Shown piece by piece: positions 7,995 to 16,354 of a stretch of DNA of 21,773 nt. The stretch spans positions 1-21,773 of the forward strand of contig CBDVAK010000020.1 in the NCBI GenBank assembly GCA_965371945.1. Reading direction: 5' to 3'. Both the position numbers and the translations under genes were made by a program. The notes beneath the pieces are model-generated. The model was not told the origin of the DNA, made no database searches, and saw only the letters and a list, made by a program, of their open reading frames with translations. The number at the start of each line of letters is the position of its first letter. Positions within the stretch are counted from its first letter, which is position 1. The DNA is from CBDVAK01 sp965371945. Its GTDB lineage: Bacteria; Pseudomonadota; Gammaproteobacteria; Competibacterales; JAHEDQ01.

Positions 7995-8598
7995 CTTGGG
8001 GTAGTAGCTGTTCGGAATCGGGTGATGGGCGGTCACTGATACTTCTTTCCATGTCTCTGAGGGCATTGAGTTGTCTCTGCAGCGTGGCCAGCAGTTGCTG
8101 CAATGTGGTGATCTGCTCTTGCAGATCATCTGCCTGACGGCGTTCGGCAACCAGGGCGTCGCGCGCCTGGCTGGAGGCGGCCCTTTGTACCGCGCGCTCC
8201 AGCAGCAGATCGTAGAGCAGTTGCGCCAGCGCCTGGTATCCGGGGTCGGTGTGCGGCAGCGCCAGATATTCGCGCAGCAGCAACACGCTGCGGCGATAGT
8301 CCTGCACGCCACTATCGGGTCTGCTCAGCAGCCAGGCCAGCTCGATCCGACTGGCGACGTCACCCCAGTCGGCGTAATGCTGTTCGACCACCGCCACCCT
8401 GGCTTGCAGTTGCTCACGTGGGCTATCGGCCTCATCGACCATCCTCACCAACAGGGCCTCGACACCCGGCCCGGCTTCTACGACTGGCGCTGGTGGATCC
8501 GGATTGCCGCCCCAGGTCAGATTGTCGAAAGTCGAACAGGCGCTTAGCAACAGGCTCAACAGTAGAGAGCCGGAAACTCTGAGCCAGAGGCTGTTCAT
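7966..8598 (-). CDS. qseG: QseG-like outer-membrane lipoprotein of the GlrKR system
   Basis: A 210-residue lipoprotein. The first 20 residues are a signal peptide with a leucine-rich core and lipobox LLSAC; Cys21 would be lipidated and processed by signal peptidase II. After it come a Pro-rich linker, a helical region (about 45-145) and a heptad-like coiled coil (about 150-186, AERRQADDLQEQITTLQQLL and on). Position between glrK and glrR is the same as E. coli yfhG (qseG), whose product is reported to act on GlrK/QseE. Its ATG overlaps the glrK stop by an ATGA, and its last 29 bases overlap glrR in another frame. Identification rests on lipobox, length (E. coli about 237) and synteny, since this family diverges quickly. 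Confidence 0.8.
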   Translation of the reverse strand: MNSLWLRVSGSLLLSLLLSACSTFDNLTWGGNPDPPAPVVEAGPGVEALLVRMVDEADSPREQLQARVAVVEQHYADWGDVASRIELAWLLSRPDSGVQDYRRSVLLLREYLALPHTDPGYQALAQLLYDLLLERAVQRAASSQARDALVAERRQADDLQEQITTLQQLLATLQRQLNALRDMERSISDRPSPDSEQLLPQDAEQNSPGG

Positions 8599-10115
8599 GC
8601 CCGGGGCCCGGATTTCAGGGGCAGACGCACCCGCAGGTGGGCGCCATGACTGCGCGGCAGTACGCGTATGGTGCCCCCGTGGGCATTGACATACTCACGG
8701 CATATGGCCAGTCCCAGCCCGGTACCGCTGACATGGCCGCTAGCCGGCGCCCGGCCCTGATAAAAAGCCTCGAACACGTGCTCTCTTTCATCATCGTCGA
8801 TACCGGGTCCGTCATCGATCACATCAATCACTGCGTGGTCGTCGTGAACGCCAAGGTCGATCCTCACGGTGCCCCCGGCGGGGGCGTGCTTGATGGCGTT
8901 GGAGAGCAGATTGTCGAGAATCTGCCGCAGTTTGTCGTGATCACAATTCAGGGTCACCGAATCAAGATGTGGGTCGACGCTCAGCGACTTGGCACTCAAT
9001 GCCAGTTTTTGCAGATCTACTGCCTGATGGGTCAGTTCTTTCAACTTCACCGGGGTGCGTTCCAGTGCGGCCGACGGTGTGCCGCTCACTGTGAACGATA
9101 GCAGGTCCTCGATCAGACGCTGTAGTCTCACACTGTTGTCACGCAGAATTTCGGTCACCTCGGATTGTGCGTTGTTGAGAGGGCCGGGTACCTGGTCACG
9201 GAGCAACTCACTGCCTTCGCGAATGGCGGTCAGGGGGGTTTTCAGCTCGTGGGACACATGGCGCAGGAAACGCGCTTGCTGGTACTCAGCCAGTTGTAGC
9301 TGGCGCCGCATCCAGTCCAGTCGCGCGCCCACTTCCTCGAGATCACGTGGCCCCCCTATGGTAATCGGCTGTGTGTAGTCACCGCGTCCCAGGGTGCGGA
9401 TGACCGATTTCAGTTGCTGGATCGGCCGGGCCAGCAACAGCGTGATACCGACCGAAATCCCAAGCGCCGCGAGTATCAACCCTGCCGCCAACCAGGCCAG
9501 CATACTCTGCAGTTGGCCGGCCGAATCGCGCAGGTGCTCAGTGTCGCGGGCGATAAGGGTGGTGAGTTCCTGCCACAGATCCCGCGACTGGTTCGCCATG
9601 AGGCTGAACTCATCCAACGCCACGGAGACTTCCCTGGAATCGGTGGGATGCATCTTGAGTGTCGAAAAAACCTGTTGGTCCAATGTCAGCAGTCGGTCGA
9701 TTCGCTGGCGCAACTCCGCGGGCAGTTGCAGTGCCCGCAGAGTGTCCACACTCTGTAGAAAACTGGCCCGCTGTTCTTCCGCCAGCTGGTAGAAACTCTG
9801 GTCACCCAGGATCTGAAATTGACGCGCATTGCGTTCCATCTGGGTAATGTCATTGTAGAGATTCTGGCCGGCCAGGACCCCCTTTGCCGTTTCCATGACG
9901 GTTTGCACACTGCGCAGGCTGAGCCTGTCCACCGAGACATAGGCGGTGAGCAAGCCGCCCACCAATGGCAGCGCTACCAGGGCGAAGCCCATCAGCAGCA
10001 GTTGCAGTACGGAACTAGGTCGAATTCGGTCCACGATTTTGCTACGCCAGCCGTCGAGCGACGACGTTCGGGCCGGCAAAATATCCGTAGAACTGTTGAG
10101 AGGGTCTAGAAGCAT
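8595..10115 (-). CDS. glrK: Sensor histidine kinase GlrK (QseE)
   Basis: A 506-residue membrane kinase from ATG 10115 (MLLDPLNSST). Membrane segment 1 is about 36-60 and segment 2 about 205-229, enclosing a helical periplasmic sensor of roughly 145 residues. A HAMP linker follows (RPIQQLKSVIRTLGRGDYT, 230-248). The phospho-acceptor is His289 in RHVSHELKTPLTAIREG. The ATPase domain has the N box (LRQILDNLLSNAIKH, 396-410), D box DDGPGID and G box GTGLGLAI (464-471). With the downstream lipoprotein and GlrR it forms the GlrK-QseG-GlrR envelope-sensing system. No good Shine-Dalgarno precedes the chosen ATG; the frame is open to 10340, but that extension has no domain character. The N-terminus is longer than in E. 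coli GlrK (about 475), so the start is less certain than the identity. Confidence 0.88.
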   Translation of the reverse strand: MLLDPLNSSTDILPARTSSLDGWRSKIVDRIRPSSVLQLLLMGFALVALPLVGGLLTAYVSVDRLSLRSVQTVMETAKGVLAGQNLYNDITQMERNARQFQILGDQSFYQLAEEQRASFLQSVDTLRALQLPAELRQRIDRLLTLDQQVFSTLKMHPTDSREVSVALDEFSLMANQSRDLWQELTTLIARDTEHLRDSAGQLQSMLAWLAAGLILAALGISVGITLLLARPIQQLKSVIRTLGRGDYTQPITIGGPRDLEEVGARLDWMRRQLQLAEYQQARFLRHVSHELKTPLTAIREGSELLRDQVPGPLNNAQSEVTEILRDNSVRLQRLIEDLLSFTVSGTPSAALERTPVKLKELTHQAVDLQKLALSAKSLSVDPHLDSVTLNCDHDKLRQILDNLLSNAIKHAPAGGTVRIDLGVHDDHAVIDVIDDGPGIDDDEREHVFEAFYQGRAPASGHVSGTGLGLAICREYVNAHGGTIRVLPRSHGAHLRVRLPLKSGPRA

Positions 10116-10704
10116 AGCACGGTGCGATGGCTTGTTGGATCGGCGTGCTTTGTTTGCAACCGAGATGCAGGACAAGGAGAACCGGCGCAAAACGTGGTGG
10201 GCAGTGCGCCGGTGTTGCCCATTGCGGGCGAAGAAACTGTGTTCCGGTTCAAATATCAGTATGAGGGACTCATTCAAATACCGGGCCACAACTCTGAATT
10301 CATTTGCAATACAGGTTGTTACGAATGTTCTTGGGCCCACTTAAGGGTCTGGACCGAAGCTGGCTGTCGCTCACCGCAGACAGTCTGCCGCGAGCGACAT
10401 AGTAACAACCTGAAAGAAAAGGAAATTCTGACGTCGCTACCGAACTACTCCTGTTCCCCGGCAGCGTGGCTGATATTGTATTCACGCGCCACGGCCAGGA
10501 TGTAGCGAAGTGCCGTCAAGGTCATGTCTGTAACTGGTCCGCCGCCAGCGATTGGTCGCGTTGGACAGCAATTCGGTTTGAGTGTAGCGTTACCGAGCCC
10601 GCCCATGGGATGCGAATTCTGCTGCCGGCGGGCTATCCCCAGACGGGTGTTGCCCAGTCTGCGGCCCCCGTGCGCAACGCCTGCCTCGACTATCAGGAGC
10701 CACC
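10116..10704. other. 589-base intergenic region between glrK and icd, no supported gene
   Basis: This gap separates the divergent glrK and icd operons and must hold both promoters. Frames that stay open on the plus strand (10122-10505 and 10466-10708) have cysteine/arginine-rich, non-family-like translations and no ribosome sites, so I do not call them genes. The stretch 10240-10320 is AT-richer than its surroundings. A symmetric inverted repeat sits at 10365-10399, and a short CAGAC...GTCTG dyad lies at 10640-10661, about 45 bases before icd. The icd ATG at 10705 has a clear AGGAG ribosome site. I could not pick out a convincing -35/-10 pair or a -24/-12 sigma-54 promoter on either strand. 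Confidence 0.6.
10365..10399. repeat. Symmetric two-part inverted repeat
   Basis: Outer arms TGTCGCTC (10365-10372) and GAGCGACA (10392-10399) are exact reverse complements; inside them GCAGAC (10376-10381) and GTCTGC (10383-10388) are also exact, with single base 10382 at the centre and 3-base spacers ACC/CGC between the two levels. As RNA it gives an 8-bp stem, a 3x3 internal loop and a short inner stem. As DNA it could be a dimeric operator. No T-run follows in either direction, so it does not look like an intrinsic terminator. Function unknown. Confidence 0.7.
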
Positions 10705-12477
10705 ATGAGCTACACCCACATCACCCTGCCCGCGGATGGTGACCTGATCCGGGTCGAGGACGGACGGTTGCAGGTTTCGGACAACCCCGTGCTCGGCTAC
10801 GTCGAAGGCGATGGCATTGGACCGGATATCACCCGTGCCAGCCTGCGGGTGTGGGACGCGGCAGTGGAAAAAGCGTACGGAGGGCGGCGCAAGATTCATT
10901 GGTGTGAGCTGTTCATGGGCGAAAAGGCCGCCAGTCTCTACGATGGTGACTACTTCCCGTCGGAGACGCTGCAAGCGGTGCGCGAGTTGGTCGTGTCGGT
11001 GAAAGGCCCGCTTACCACGCCGGTTGGCGGTGGTTTCAGGTCACTCAACGTGGCGCTCAGGCAGGCGCTGGATCTGTATGCCTGTGTGCGACCGGTGCGT
11101 TACTACGCCGGTGTTCCTTCGCCGATGCGCCGACCCGAGGAGGTGGATGTCGTCATCTTCCGGGAGAACACCGAGGATGTCTACAGCGGCATCGAGTACC
11201 GGTCCGGCACCGATGAGAATCGCAAACTGGCTCGATTTCTTCGCGAGGAAATGGGTTGCAAGTTTTTCGAAGACGCCGGTTTGGGCATCAAACCGATCAG
11301 CGAGTATGCGAGCAAACGCCTGGTCCGCAAAGCGATTCGCTACGCCATCGACCACGACCGCAAGAGCGTTACCCTGGTACACAAGGGTAACATCATGAAA
11401 TACACCGAAGGGGCGTTTCGCAACTGGGGCTATGAGTTGGCGCGCGATGAATTTGGCGACGTCACCATCACCGAAGAAGAACTCTATGAACAGTACGGCG
11501 GCAAACAGCCTGCCGGAAAGATCGTGGTCAAGGACCGCATTGCCGACATCATTTTCCAGTTGTTGCAGTTGCGCCCGGCGGAGTTCGACGTGCTGGCCAC
11601 CATGAACCTCAACGGTGACTATCTGTCCGATGCCGCCGCCGCCGAGGTGGGTGGTGTGGGAATCGCACCGGGTGCCAATATCGCTGATTTCGTGGCCGTG
11701 TTCGAAGCGACCCACGGCACTGCCCCCAAATATGCCAACCTCGACAAGGTGAATCCCTCCTCGTTGCTGTTCTCCGGGGTCATGATGCTGGAGTACATCG
11801 GCTGGAACGAGGCTGCTGACCTCATCAACGCAGCCTATCCGCGGGTGATTGCGGACAAAACCGTGACCTATGATTTTGCGCGTCAGATGGACGGCGCCAC
11901 CGAGGTGGCGACCAGCGCGTTCGCCGATGCCCTGATCGCCAAGATCACCGGCAGCGCGGAGGATCTGGCGCGTTTCGAGCAGGCGCGGCGGGTCGCCCAG
12001 GACAAGCAACGTCAGGAACTGGAAGCAGCACGGGTTGCCAATCCGGTCCAGGCGATGAAGGAATCCGGTCGAGTGCCCACCACCGCGGCGGGCATCATGA
12101 CCCGGATCAAAGGTACGGTACGCGAAGATCAGGATGTGGATTCGGCCATGCATCTGATGCGTGAACAGAGCATCAGCTCGGTACTGGTGGAGCCGGGCAC
12201 AAACGGCGAATGGGGCATCATGACCCAACGTGACATCGTCAAGAAGATCATCAATGCCAACAAATCCCCCGCCATGACCCGGGTCGGGGATATCGCCACC
12301 CGCCCGCTGATCACGGTGCCCGCCGATGCCGGTTTGAGCCAGATCGCGCAGATCCTGATGGAGCGCAATATTCGCCGGGTGGTGGTGGCCGGCTCGTCGG
12401 GGACGCCCGAGGGGCTGGTCTCCGACAACGGTTTGTTCCGCAATGTAGAGGAATTCGGTTGGGAGCCCCACGAGTAG
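10705..12477 (+). CDS. icd: NADP-type isocitrate dehydrogenase with C-terminal CBS-domain pair
   Basis: A 590-residue protein; residues 1 to about 417 align along E. coli Icd (416). Catalytic and substrate residues are intact: Ser113 in GPLTTPVGGGFRSLN, Asn115, Arg153/Tyr160 in RENTEDVYSG, Lys227 in HKGNIMK. NADP determinants match E. coli: Lys342-Tyr343 (GTAPKYA), Val349, Tyr389, Arg393. It converts isocitrate to 2-oxoglutarate, CO2 and NADPH. A charged helical linker (about 418-458) leads to two CBS motifs: AGIMTRIKGTVREDQDVDSA to about 515, and VGDIATRPLITVPADAGLS to about 580. CBS pairs commonly bind adenine nucleotides. Ser113, the AceK phosphorylation site in E. coli, is kept, but aceK is not in the window. 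The ATG has an AGGAG site, and lutA begins 16 bases after the stop, so the two are probably co-transcribed. Confidence 0.95.
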   Translation: MSYTHITLPADGDLIRVEDGRLQVSDNPVLGYVEGDGIGPDITRASLRVWDAAVEKAYGGRRKIHWCELFMGEKAASLYDGDYFPSETLQAVRELVVSVKGPLTTPVGGGFRSLNVALRQALDLYACVRPVRYYAGVPSPMRRPEEVDVVIFRENTEDVYSGIEYRSGTDENRKLARFLREEMGCKFFEDAGLGIKPISEYASKRLVRKAIRYAIDHDRKSVTLVHKGNIMKYTEGAFRNWGYELARDEFGDVTITEEELYEQYGGKQPAGKIVVKDRIADIIFQLLQLRPAEFDVLATMNLNGDYLSDAAAAEVGGVGIAPGANIADFVAVFEATHGTAPKYANLDKVNPSSLLFSGVMMLEYIGWNEAADLINAAYPRVIADKTVTYDFARQMDGATEVATSAFADALIAKITGSAEDLARFEQARRVAQDKQRQELEAARVANPVQAMKESGRVPTTAAGIMTRIKGTVREDQDVDSAMHLMREQSISSVLVEPGTNGEWGIMTQRDIVKKIINANKSPAMTRVGDIATRPLITVPADAGLSQIAQILMERNIRRVVVAGSSGTPEGLVSDNGLFRNVEEFGWEPHE

Positions 12478-12493
12478 ATACCGGCCCCAGGTC

Positions 12494-13285
12494 GTGGTCA
12501 CGATAGCGCCGGGCACCACCCCCAGCCCGGACACCGGCCCACGGGTCGGGTTGTTCGTCACCTGTCTGGCGGATCTGTTCAGGCCGTCGGTTGGTTTTGC
12601 CACCGTTCGTCTGCTGGAGAATGCCGGGTGTTCGGTGGAGGCGCCGGAGGCCGTGGCCTGCTGCGGGCAGCCGGCCTGGAACTCGGGTGATCGCGCCGAT
12701 GCCCGCGATATTGCCGCAATGGTGATCGAGGCCTATCGCGGGTTCGACTATCTGGTGGCGCCATCGGGTTCCTGTGTCGGCATGATTCGCGCGTACCCCA
12801 CTTTGTTCGATCGTCGGGAGTCGTTGCATGCCGAGGCCCTCGAATTGTCCGGGCGCGCTTTCGAAATCAGCGCTTTCCTGGTCGATGTACTCGGGGTGAC
12901 CCGGGTACAGGCCAGCTTTCAGGGCGCGGTAACCTATCACGACTCCTGTACGGGTTTGCGGGAACTGGGCATCAAACAACAGCCACGGACCCTGTTGGAA
13001 TCGGTAGACGGTCTGCAGCTGCGGGAGATGGTCGACGCTGAAGTCTGCTGCGGATTCGGCGGTACTTTCTGTGTCAAATATCCGCAGATCTCCACCCGCA
13101 TGGTGAGCAACAAGACCGCCAATGTCGATGGTTCCGATGCCACCATGCTGCTGGCCGGGGATCTGGGCTGTCTGCTCAACATCGCCGGGCGGCTCAAGCG
13201 CCAGGGCAGTCCCGTCCAGGTGCGGCATCTGGTCGAGGTGCTGGCCGGGATGACCGACGAGCCGCCGCTGGGCGAGGTTGGCTGA
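12494..13285 (+). CDS. lutA: L-lactate oxidation protein LutA (CCG-domain electron-transfer subunit)
   Basis: A 263-residue protein from GTG 12494, slightly longer than B. subtilis LutA or E. coli YkgE (about 238) because of a 16-residue leader before GPRVGLFVTC. Two CCG repeats are present: CCGQPAWNSG (56-65), and HDSCTGLRELGIKQQPR (149-165) with CCGFGGTFCVKYPQIS (185-200). These domains bind a Fe-S cluster and belong to the LutABC complex that oxidises L-lactate to pyruvate without NAD. No strong ribosome site precedes the GTG; coupling to icd 16 bases upstream may provide initiation. The stop lies seven bases before the lutB ATG. Among CCG proteins the LutA assignment is firm because lutB and lutC follow directly. 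Confidence 0.92.
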   Translation: MVTIAPGTTPSPDTGPRVGLFVTCLADLFRPSVGFATVRLLENAGCSVEAPEAVACCGQPAWNSGDRADARDIAAMVIEAYRGFDYLVAPSGSCVGMIRAYPTLFDRRESLHAEALELSGRAFEISAFLVDVLGVTRVQASFQGAVTYHDSCTGLRELGIKQQPRTLLESVDGLQLREMVDAEVCCGFGGTFCVKYPQISTRMVSNKTANVDGSDATMLLAGDLGCLLNIAGRLKRQGSPVQVRHLVEVLAGMTDEPPLGEVG

Positions 13286-13292
13286 GGCACCC

Positions 13293-14711
13293 ATGCAGCC
13301 GCAGTCACGCCAGTTTCAGGAAAATGCCAGCCGGGCACTGACTGACAAATCGCTGCAGCGAGCGCTAGCCAAACTCAGCCGGGGGTTTCCGGTCAAACGG
13401 GCCCAGGCCCGCGACCGCTTGCCAGAATTTGACGCATTGCGCGATCGCGCCAGGGAAATACGCAACCACACCCTCGAACACCTCGACTTCTATCTACAGC
13501 GCTTCGAGCGGCAGGTGGTGGCGCAGGGCGGTCACGTGCATTGGGCGCGCGATGCCGCCGAGGCCTGTGAGCTGGTGCTGGGGATCTGTCGGGCAGCAGG
13601 CGCCAGGACCGTGACCAAGGGAAAATCCATGGTCAGCGAGGAGATCGCCCTCAACGAGCACCTGCAACGTCATGGTATAGAACCGGTCGAGACCGATCTT
13701 GGCGAATACATCATCCAGTTGCGCGGCGAGCACCCCAGCCACATCATCGCGCCCGCCATCCATCTCAACCTTGACCAGGTGGCGGACACTTTTCACGCCC
13801 ATCATCGCGCGCTCGGATATCCACAGCGCCAGAGCGAGCCCGGCGCATTGATGAACGAGGCCCGCCAGGTCTTGCGGGAACGGTTCGTGGCAGCCGATGT
13901 GGGCATTACCGGGGCCAATTTCTGCGTCGCCGAAACCGGCAGCACGGTGATCGTTACCAACGAGGGCAACGGCGATCTGACCCAGATTCTGCCACCGGTA
14001 CACGTGGTGGTCACCGGGATCGAGAAAATGGTGCCGACCCTGGAAGACACCAGTACCCTGTTGAGGTTGCTGTCACGTTCGGCGACCGGTCAGGAAAGCG
14101 CTGTCTACAACACCTTTTCCACCGGGCCGCGGCGTACCGATGATCCTGACGGGCCTGAAGAATTTCACGTGGTATTGGTCGACAACGGCCGCAGTGCCAT
14201 GCTCGGCACCGGTTTTCAGGATATGTTGCGGTGCATACGCTGTTCCGCCTGCCTCAACCACTGTCCGGTCTATGCTGCGGTTGGGGGTCATGCCTATGGC
14301 TGGGTCTATTCAGGGCCAATGGGCGCGGTACTTACGCCACGAATACTGGGTCTTGAGGTGGCGGGCAACCTGGCGGACGCCTCCACCCTGTGTGGTCGCT
14401 GTGAGGCAGTGTGCCCGGTGCGCATCCCCCTGCCGGCAATGCTACGGCGTCTGCGCGAACAGCGTTTCGAGCAGGAGTTGGTGTCCGCCGTTGCCCGCAG
14501 GGGGATGAAATGGTGGGCAGCGCTGGTTACCCGACCTCGCCTTTATCACCAGGTCACTGCGCTGGCCGCCGCGATGTTGCGTCTGGCGGGCGCCCGTCGC
14601 GGCCGTGTGAGTCGCTGGCCGCTGGCCTCCGGGTGGACGTCTGACCGGGATCTGCCGGTTCCCACCGGACCGACCTTCCGTCAACAGTGGCGCAGGCGGC
14701 GGGATCAATGA
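13293..14711 (+). CDS. lutB: L-lactate oxidation iron-sulfur protein LutB
   Basis: A 472-residue protein from ATG 13293 (MQPQSRQFQE), chosen because a GAGG lies five bases upstream; a TTG at 13278 is the alternative and would add five residues. The N-terminal LUD domain (about 60-300) shows TVTKGKSMVSEEIALNEHL (106-124), GITGANFCVAETGSTVIVTNEG (204-225) and HVVVTGIEKM. Two 4Fe-4S sites follow: Cys314-317-320-324 (CIRCSACLNHCPVY) and Cys367-370-374 (CGRCEAVCPVRIP). LutB carries electrons within LutABC during L-lactate to pyruvate oxidation. The ATG of lutC overlaps its stop, so the set is translationally linked. Length and motif order match the family; no defects seen. Confidence 0.94.
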   Translation: MQPQSRQFQENASRALTDKSLQRALAKLSRGFPVKRAQARDRLPEFDALRDRAREIRNHTLEHLDFYLQRFERQVVAQGGHVHWARDAAEACELVLGICRAAGARTVTKGKSMVSEEIALNEHLQRHGIEPVETDLGEYIIQLRGEHPSHIIAPAIHLNLDQVADTFHAHHRALGYPQRQSEPGALMNEARQVLRERFVAADVGITGANFCVAETGSTVIVTNEGNGDLTQILPPVHVVVTGIEKMVPTLEDTSTLLRLLSRSATGQESAVYNTFSTGPRRTDDPDGPEEFHVVLVDNGRSAMLGTGFQDMLRCIRCSACLNHCPVYAAVGGHAYGWVYSGPMGAVLTPRILGLEVAGNLADASTLCGRCEAVCPVRIPLPAMLRRLREQRFEQELVSAVARRGMKWWAALVTRPRLYHQVTALAAAMLRLAGARRGRVSRWPLASGWTSDRDLPVPTGPTFRQQWRRRRDQ

Positions 14712-15397
14712 CCGAAGCCAGGGACAGTATTCTGGCTTTGGTGCGCCGGCAGTTGGGGCGTGGGCCCTTGTCGCCACAACAAAGCGGCCCGCTTGAGGAG
14801 GGGTTGCTTCATCCACGCCGCAACCTGGTGCCGGAACGATCCCGGCTGGATCCCGTGGCGCGTTGTGCGTTGTTCGTCGACATGGCCCGGGAAGCGGCCG
14901 CCAGTATCGAACGGCTCGACCATGACGAGGCCGTTCCGGGTGCGGTTGCCGCATTCCTGGACCGGCACCAGATGCCGTTGCGGCTGGTGCTCGGCCCCGC
15001 CAGTGATCTCGCTGCGCTGCCATGGCGCGAGGCCGCGATCAGTATCGAGCAACGCCTTGCCGTCAGTGGTGATGGCGCGGCGTTGACTCCGGCTTTCGCC
15101 GCTATCGCCGAAACCGGCACTTTGATGCTGGTGTCGTCTCCACAGACACCCGTGACACTTAATTTCCTGCCTGACAACCACCTCCTGGTGTTGCACGAAT
15201 CCCGCATCGTCGGTGCTATGGAGGATGGTTGGGACCTGCTGCGCTCCGAGTCCGCTGACATGCCGCGCACGGTGAATTTCATCACCGGACCGTCGCGCAG
15301 CGCGGACATCGAGCAGACTTTGCAGATGGGTGCTCACGGGCCGCTGCGCGTGCACATCCTGCTGCTGTCGCAAACTCGGGGAGACGTCGATGAATGA
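14708..15397 (+). CDS. lutC: L-lactate oxidation protein LutC (LUD domain)
   Basis: A 229-residue protein from ATG 14708, which overlaps the lutB TGA as ATGA; a GTG at 14687 would add seven residues inside lutB and is less likely. The LUD-domain core is typical of LutC/YkgG: AIAETGTLMLVSS, LNFLPDNHLLVLHES near 157-171, then TGPSRSADIEQTLQMGAHGP near 201-220. It is the third subunit of the LutABC L-lactate-oxidising system. Its final codons overlap the ppsR start by eight bases. No lactate permease (lldP/lutP) or LutR-type regulator lies next to the cluster within this window. Confidence 0.93.
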   Translation: MTEARDSILALVRRQLGRGPLSPQQSGPLEEGLLHPRRNLVPERSRLDPVARCALFVDMAREAAASIERLDHDEAVPGAVAAFLDRHQMPLRLVLGPASDLAALPWREAAISIEQRLAVSGDGAALTPAFAAIAETGTLMLVSSPQTPVTLNFLPDNHLLVLHESRIVGAMEDGWDLLRSESADMPRTVNFITGPSRSADIEQTLQMGAHGPLRVHILLLSQTRGDVDE

Positions 15398-16250
15398 GGC
15401 GGAACGACCGCGCCGGACCGCCTTCTTCGTCTCGGACGGCACCGGCATCACCGCGGAGACCCTGGGACGCAGCCTGATCACCCAGTTCGAGCAGGTAGCA
15501 TTCAGTGAACAGTCGCTGCGTTTCGTAAACACCCTGGAACGCGCCGAGGAGGCGCGCCGTCGTATCAATGAAACCGCCGTTGTCGACCAGGTGCGGCCGC
15601 TGGTTTTCAGCACCCTGGTGAAACCCGACCTGCGCACCTTGGTGATGGACAGCAATTCGTTGTTCCTGGACATGTTTGACACTTTCGTCAGCCCCTTGTC
15701 CCAGGAACTCGGTTGCCGGCCGTCGGCCAGTTTCGGTCGCTTCCATGGCATGCAGGACGTGGACGAGTATTCTGCCCGGATCGAGGCGTTGAACTTCACC
15801 CTGCACCATGATGACGGCTGCACCATCAAGCAACTCGATGAAGCCGATGTGATCGTTGTCGGGATCTCACGTACTGGCAAAACACCGACCTGCCTCTATC
15901 TGAGCATCCAGTACGGTTTGCGGGCCGCCAATTTTCCGATCACCGAAGACGACCTCGAAAGGCCGGCGTTGCCTGCTACTTTGCAACCTTTTCGTCCCAA
16001 ACTGTTGGCCTTGAGCACCGAACCGGCCCGTCTTCAGCAGATTCGGCAAGCGCGCTACCCGGAAAGCCGATACGCTTCTTTTCGGCAGTGTGATTTCGAG
16101 ATACGCCAGGCCGAGGGGCTTTACAGGCGGCTCGGCATCCCCTGTGTGAAGACCACCATGAAATCGGTAGAGGAGATCGCTGCCACCATCATCGATCTGG
16201 CGGGTCTGGACAAGCGCACCCGTCCGGGTCCGGTGCGCTCTCACGTCTGA
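15390..16250 (+). CDS. ppsR: PEP synthase regulatory protein (bifunctional kinase/pyrophosphorylase)
   Basis: A 286-residue DUF299/PSRP-family protein, near E. coli YdiA (277). The start ATG 15390 is backed by GGGGAG just upstream and overlaps lutC by eight bases. Family marks are FFVSDGTGITAETLGRSLI (12-30), the ATP-binding loop GISRTGKTPT (158-167) followed by CLYLSIQYGLRAANFPI, and TTMKSVEEIAATII near the end. PSRP inactivates PEP synthase by ADP-dependent phosphorylation of an active-site threonine and reverses it by Pi-dependent dephosphorylation. Sitting behind lutABC, it could adjust pyruvate to PEP flux when lactate is the carbon source. The target gene ppsA is not in the window. The related pyruvate,phosphate dikinase regulator is the alternative, but the sequence fits the proteobacterial PEP-synthase branch. 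Confidence 0.92.
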   Translation: MNEAERPRRTAFFVSDGTGITAETLGRSLITQFEQVAFSEQSLRFVNTLERAEEARRRINETAVVDQVRPLVFSTLVKPDLRTLVMDSNSLFLDMFDTFVSPLSQELGCRPSASFGRFHGMQDVDEYSARIEALNFTLHHDDGCTIKQLDEADVIVVGISRTGKTPTCLYLSIQYGLRAANFPITEDDLERPALPATLQPFRPKLLALSTEPARLQQIRQARYPESRYASFRQCDFEIRQAEGLYRRLGIPCVKTTMKSVEEIAATIIDLAGLDKRTRPGPVRSHV

Positions 16251-16354
16251 TCCGACTTTGCAAATCCCGCATTTCGGTGCAGGATTAGACGTTCCCTGAC
16301 CGAATCATGGATCGTGCTCCGATGGCCGCAATCTAGCGCTGCCGTCGGTGCGGC

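Noticed and set aside
11041..12603. A 520-codon open frame on the minus strand opposite icd
   Set aside because: It is antisense to a fully recognisable Icd-CBS gene, its His/Gly/Gln-rich translation matches no family, and it follows from the GC-rich codon pattern of icd.
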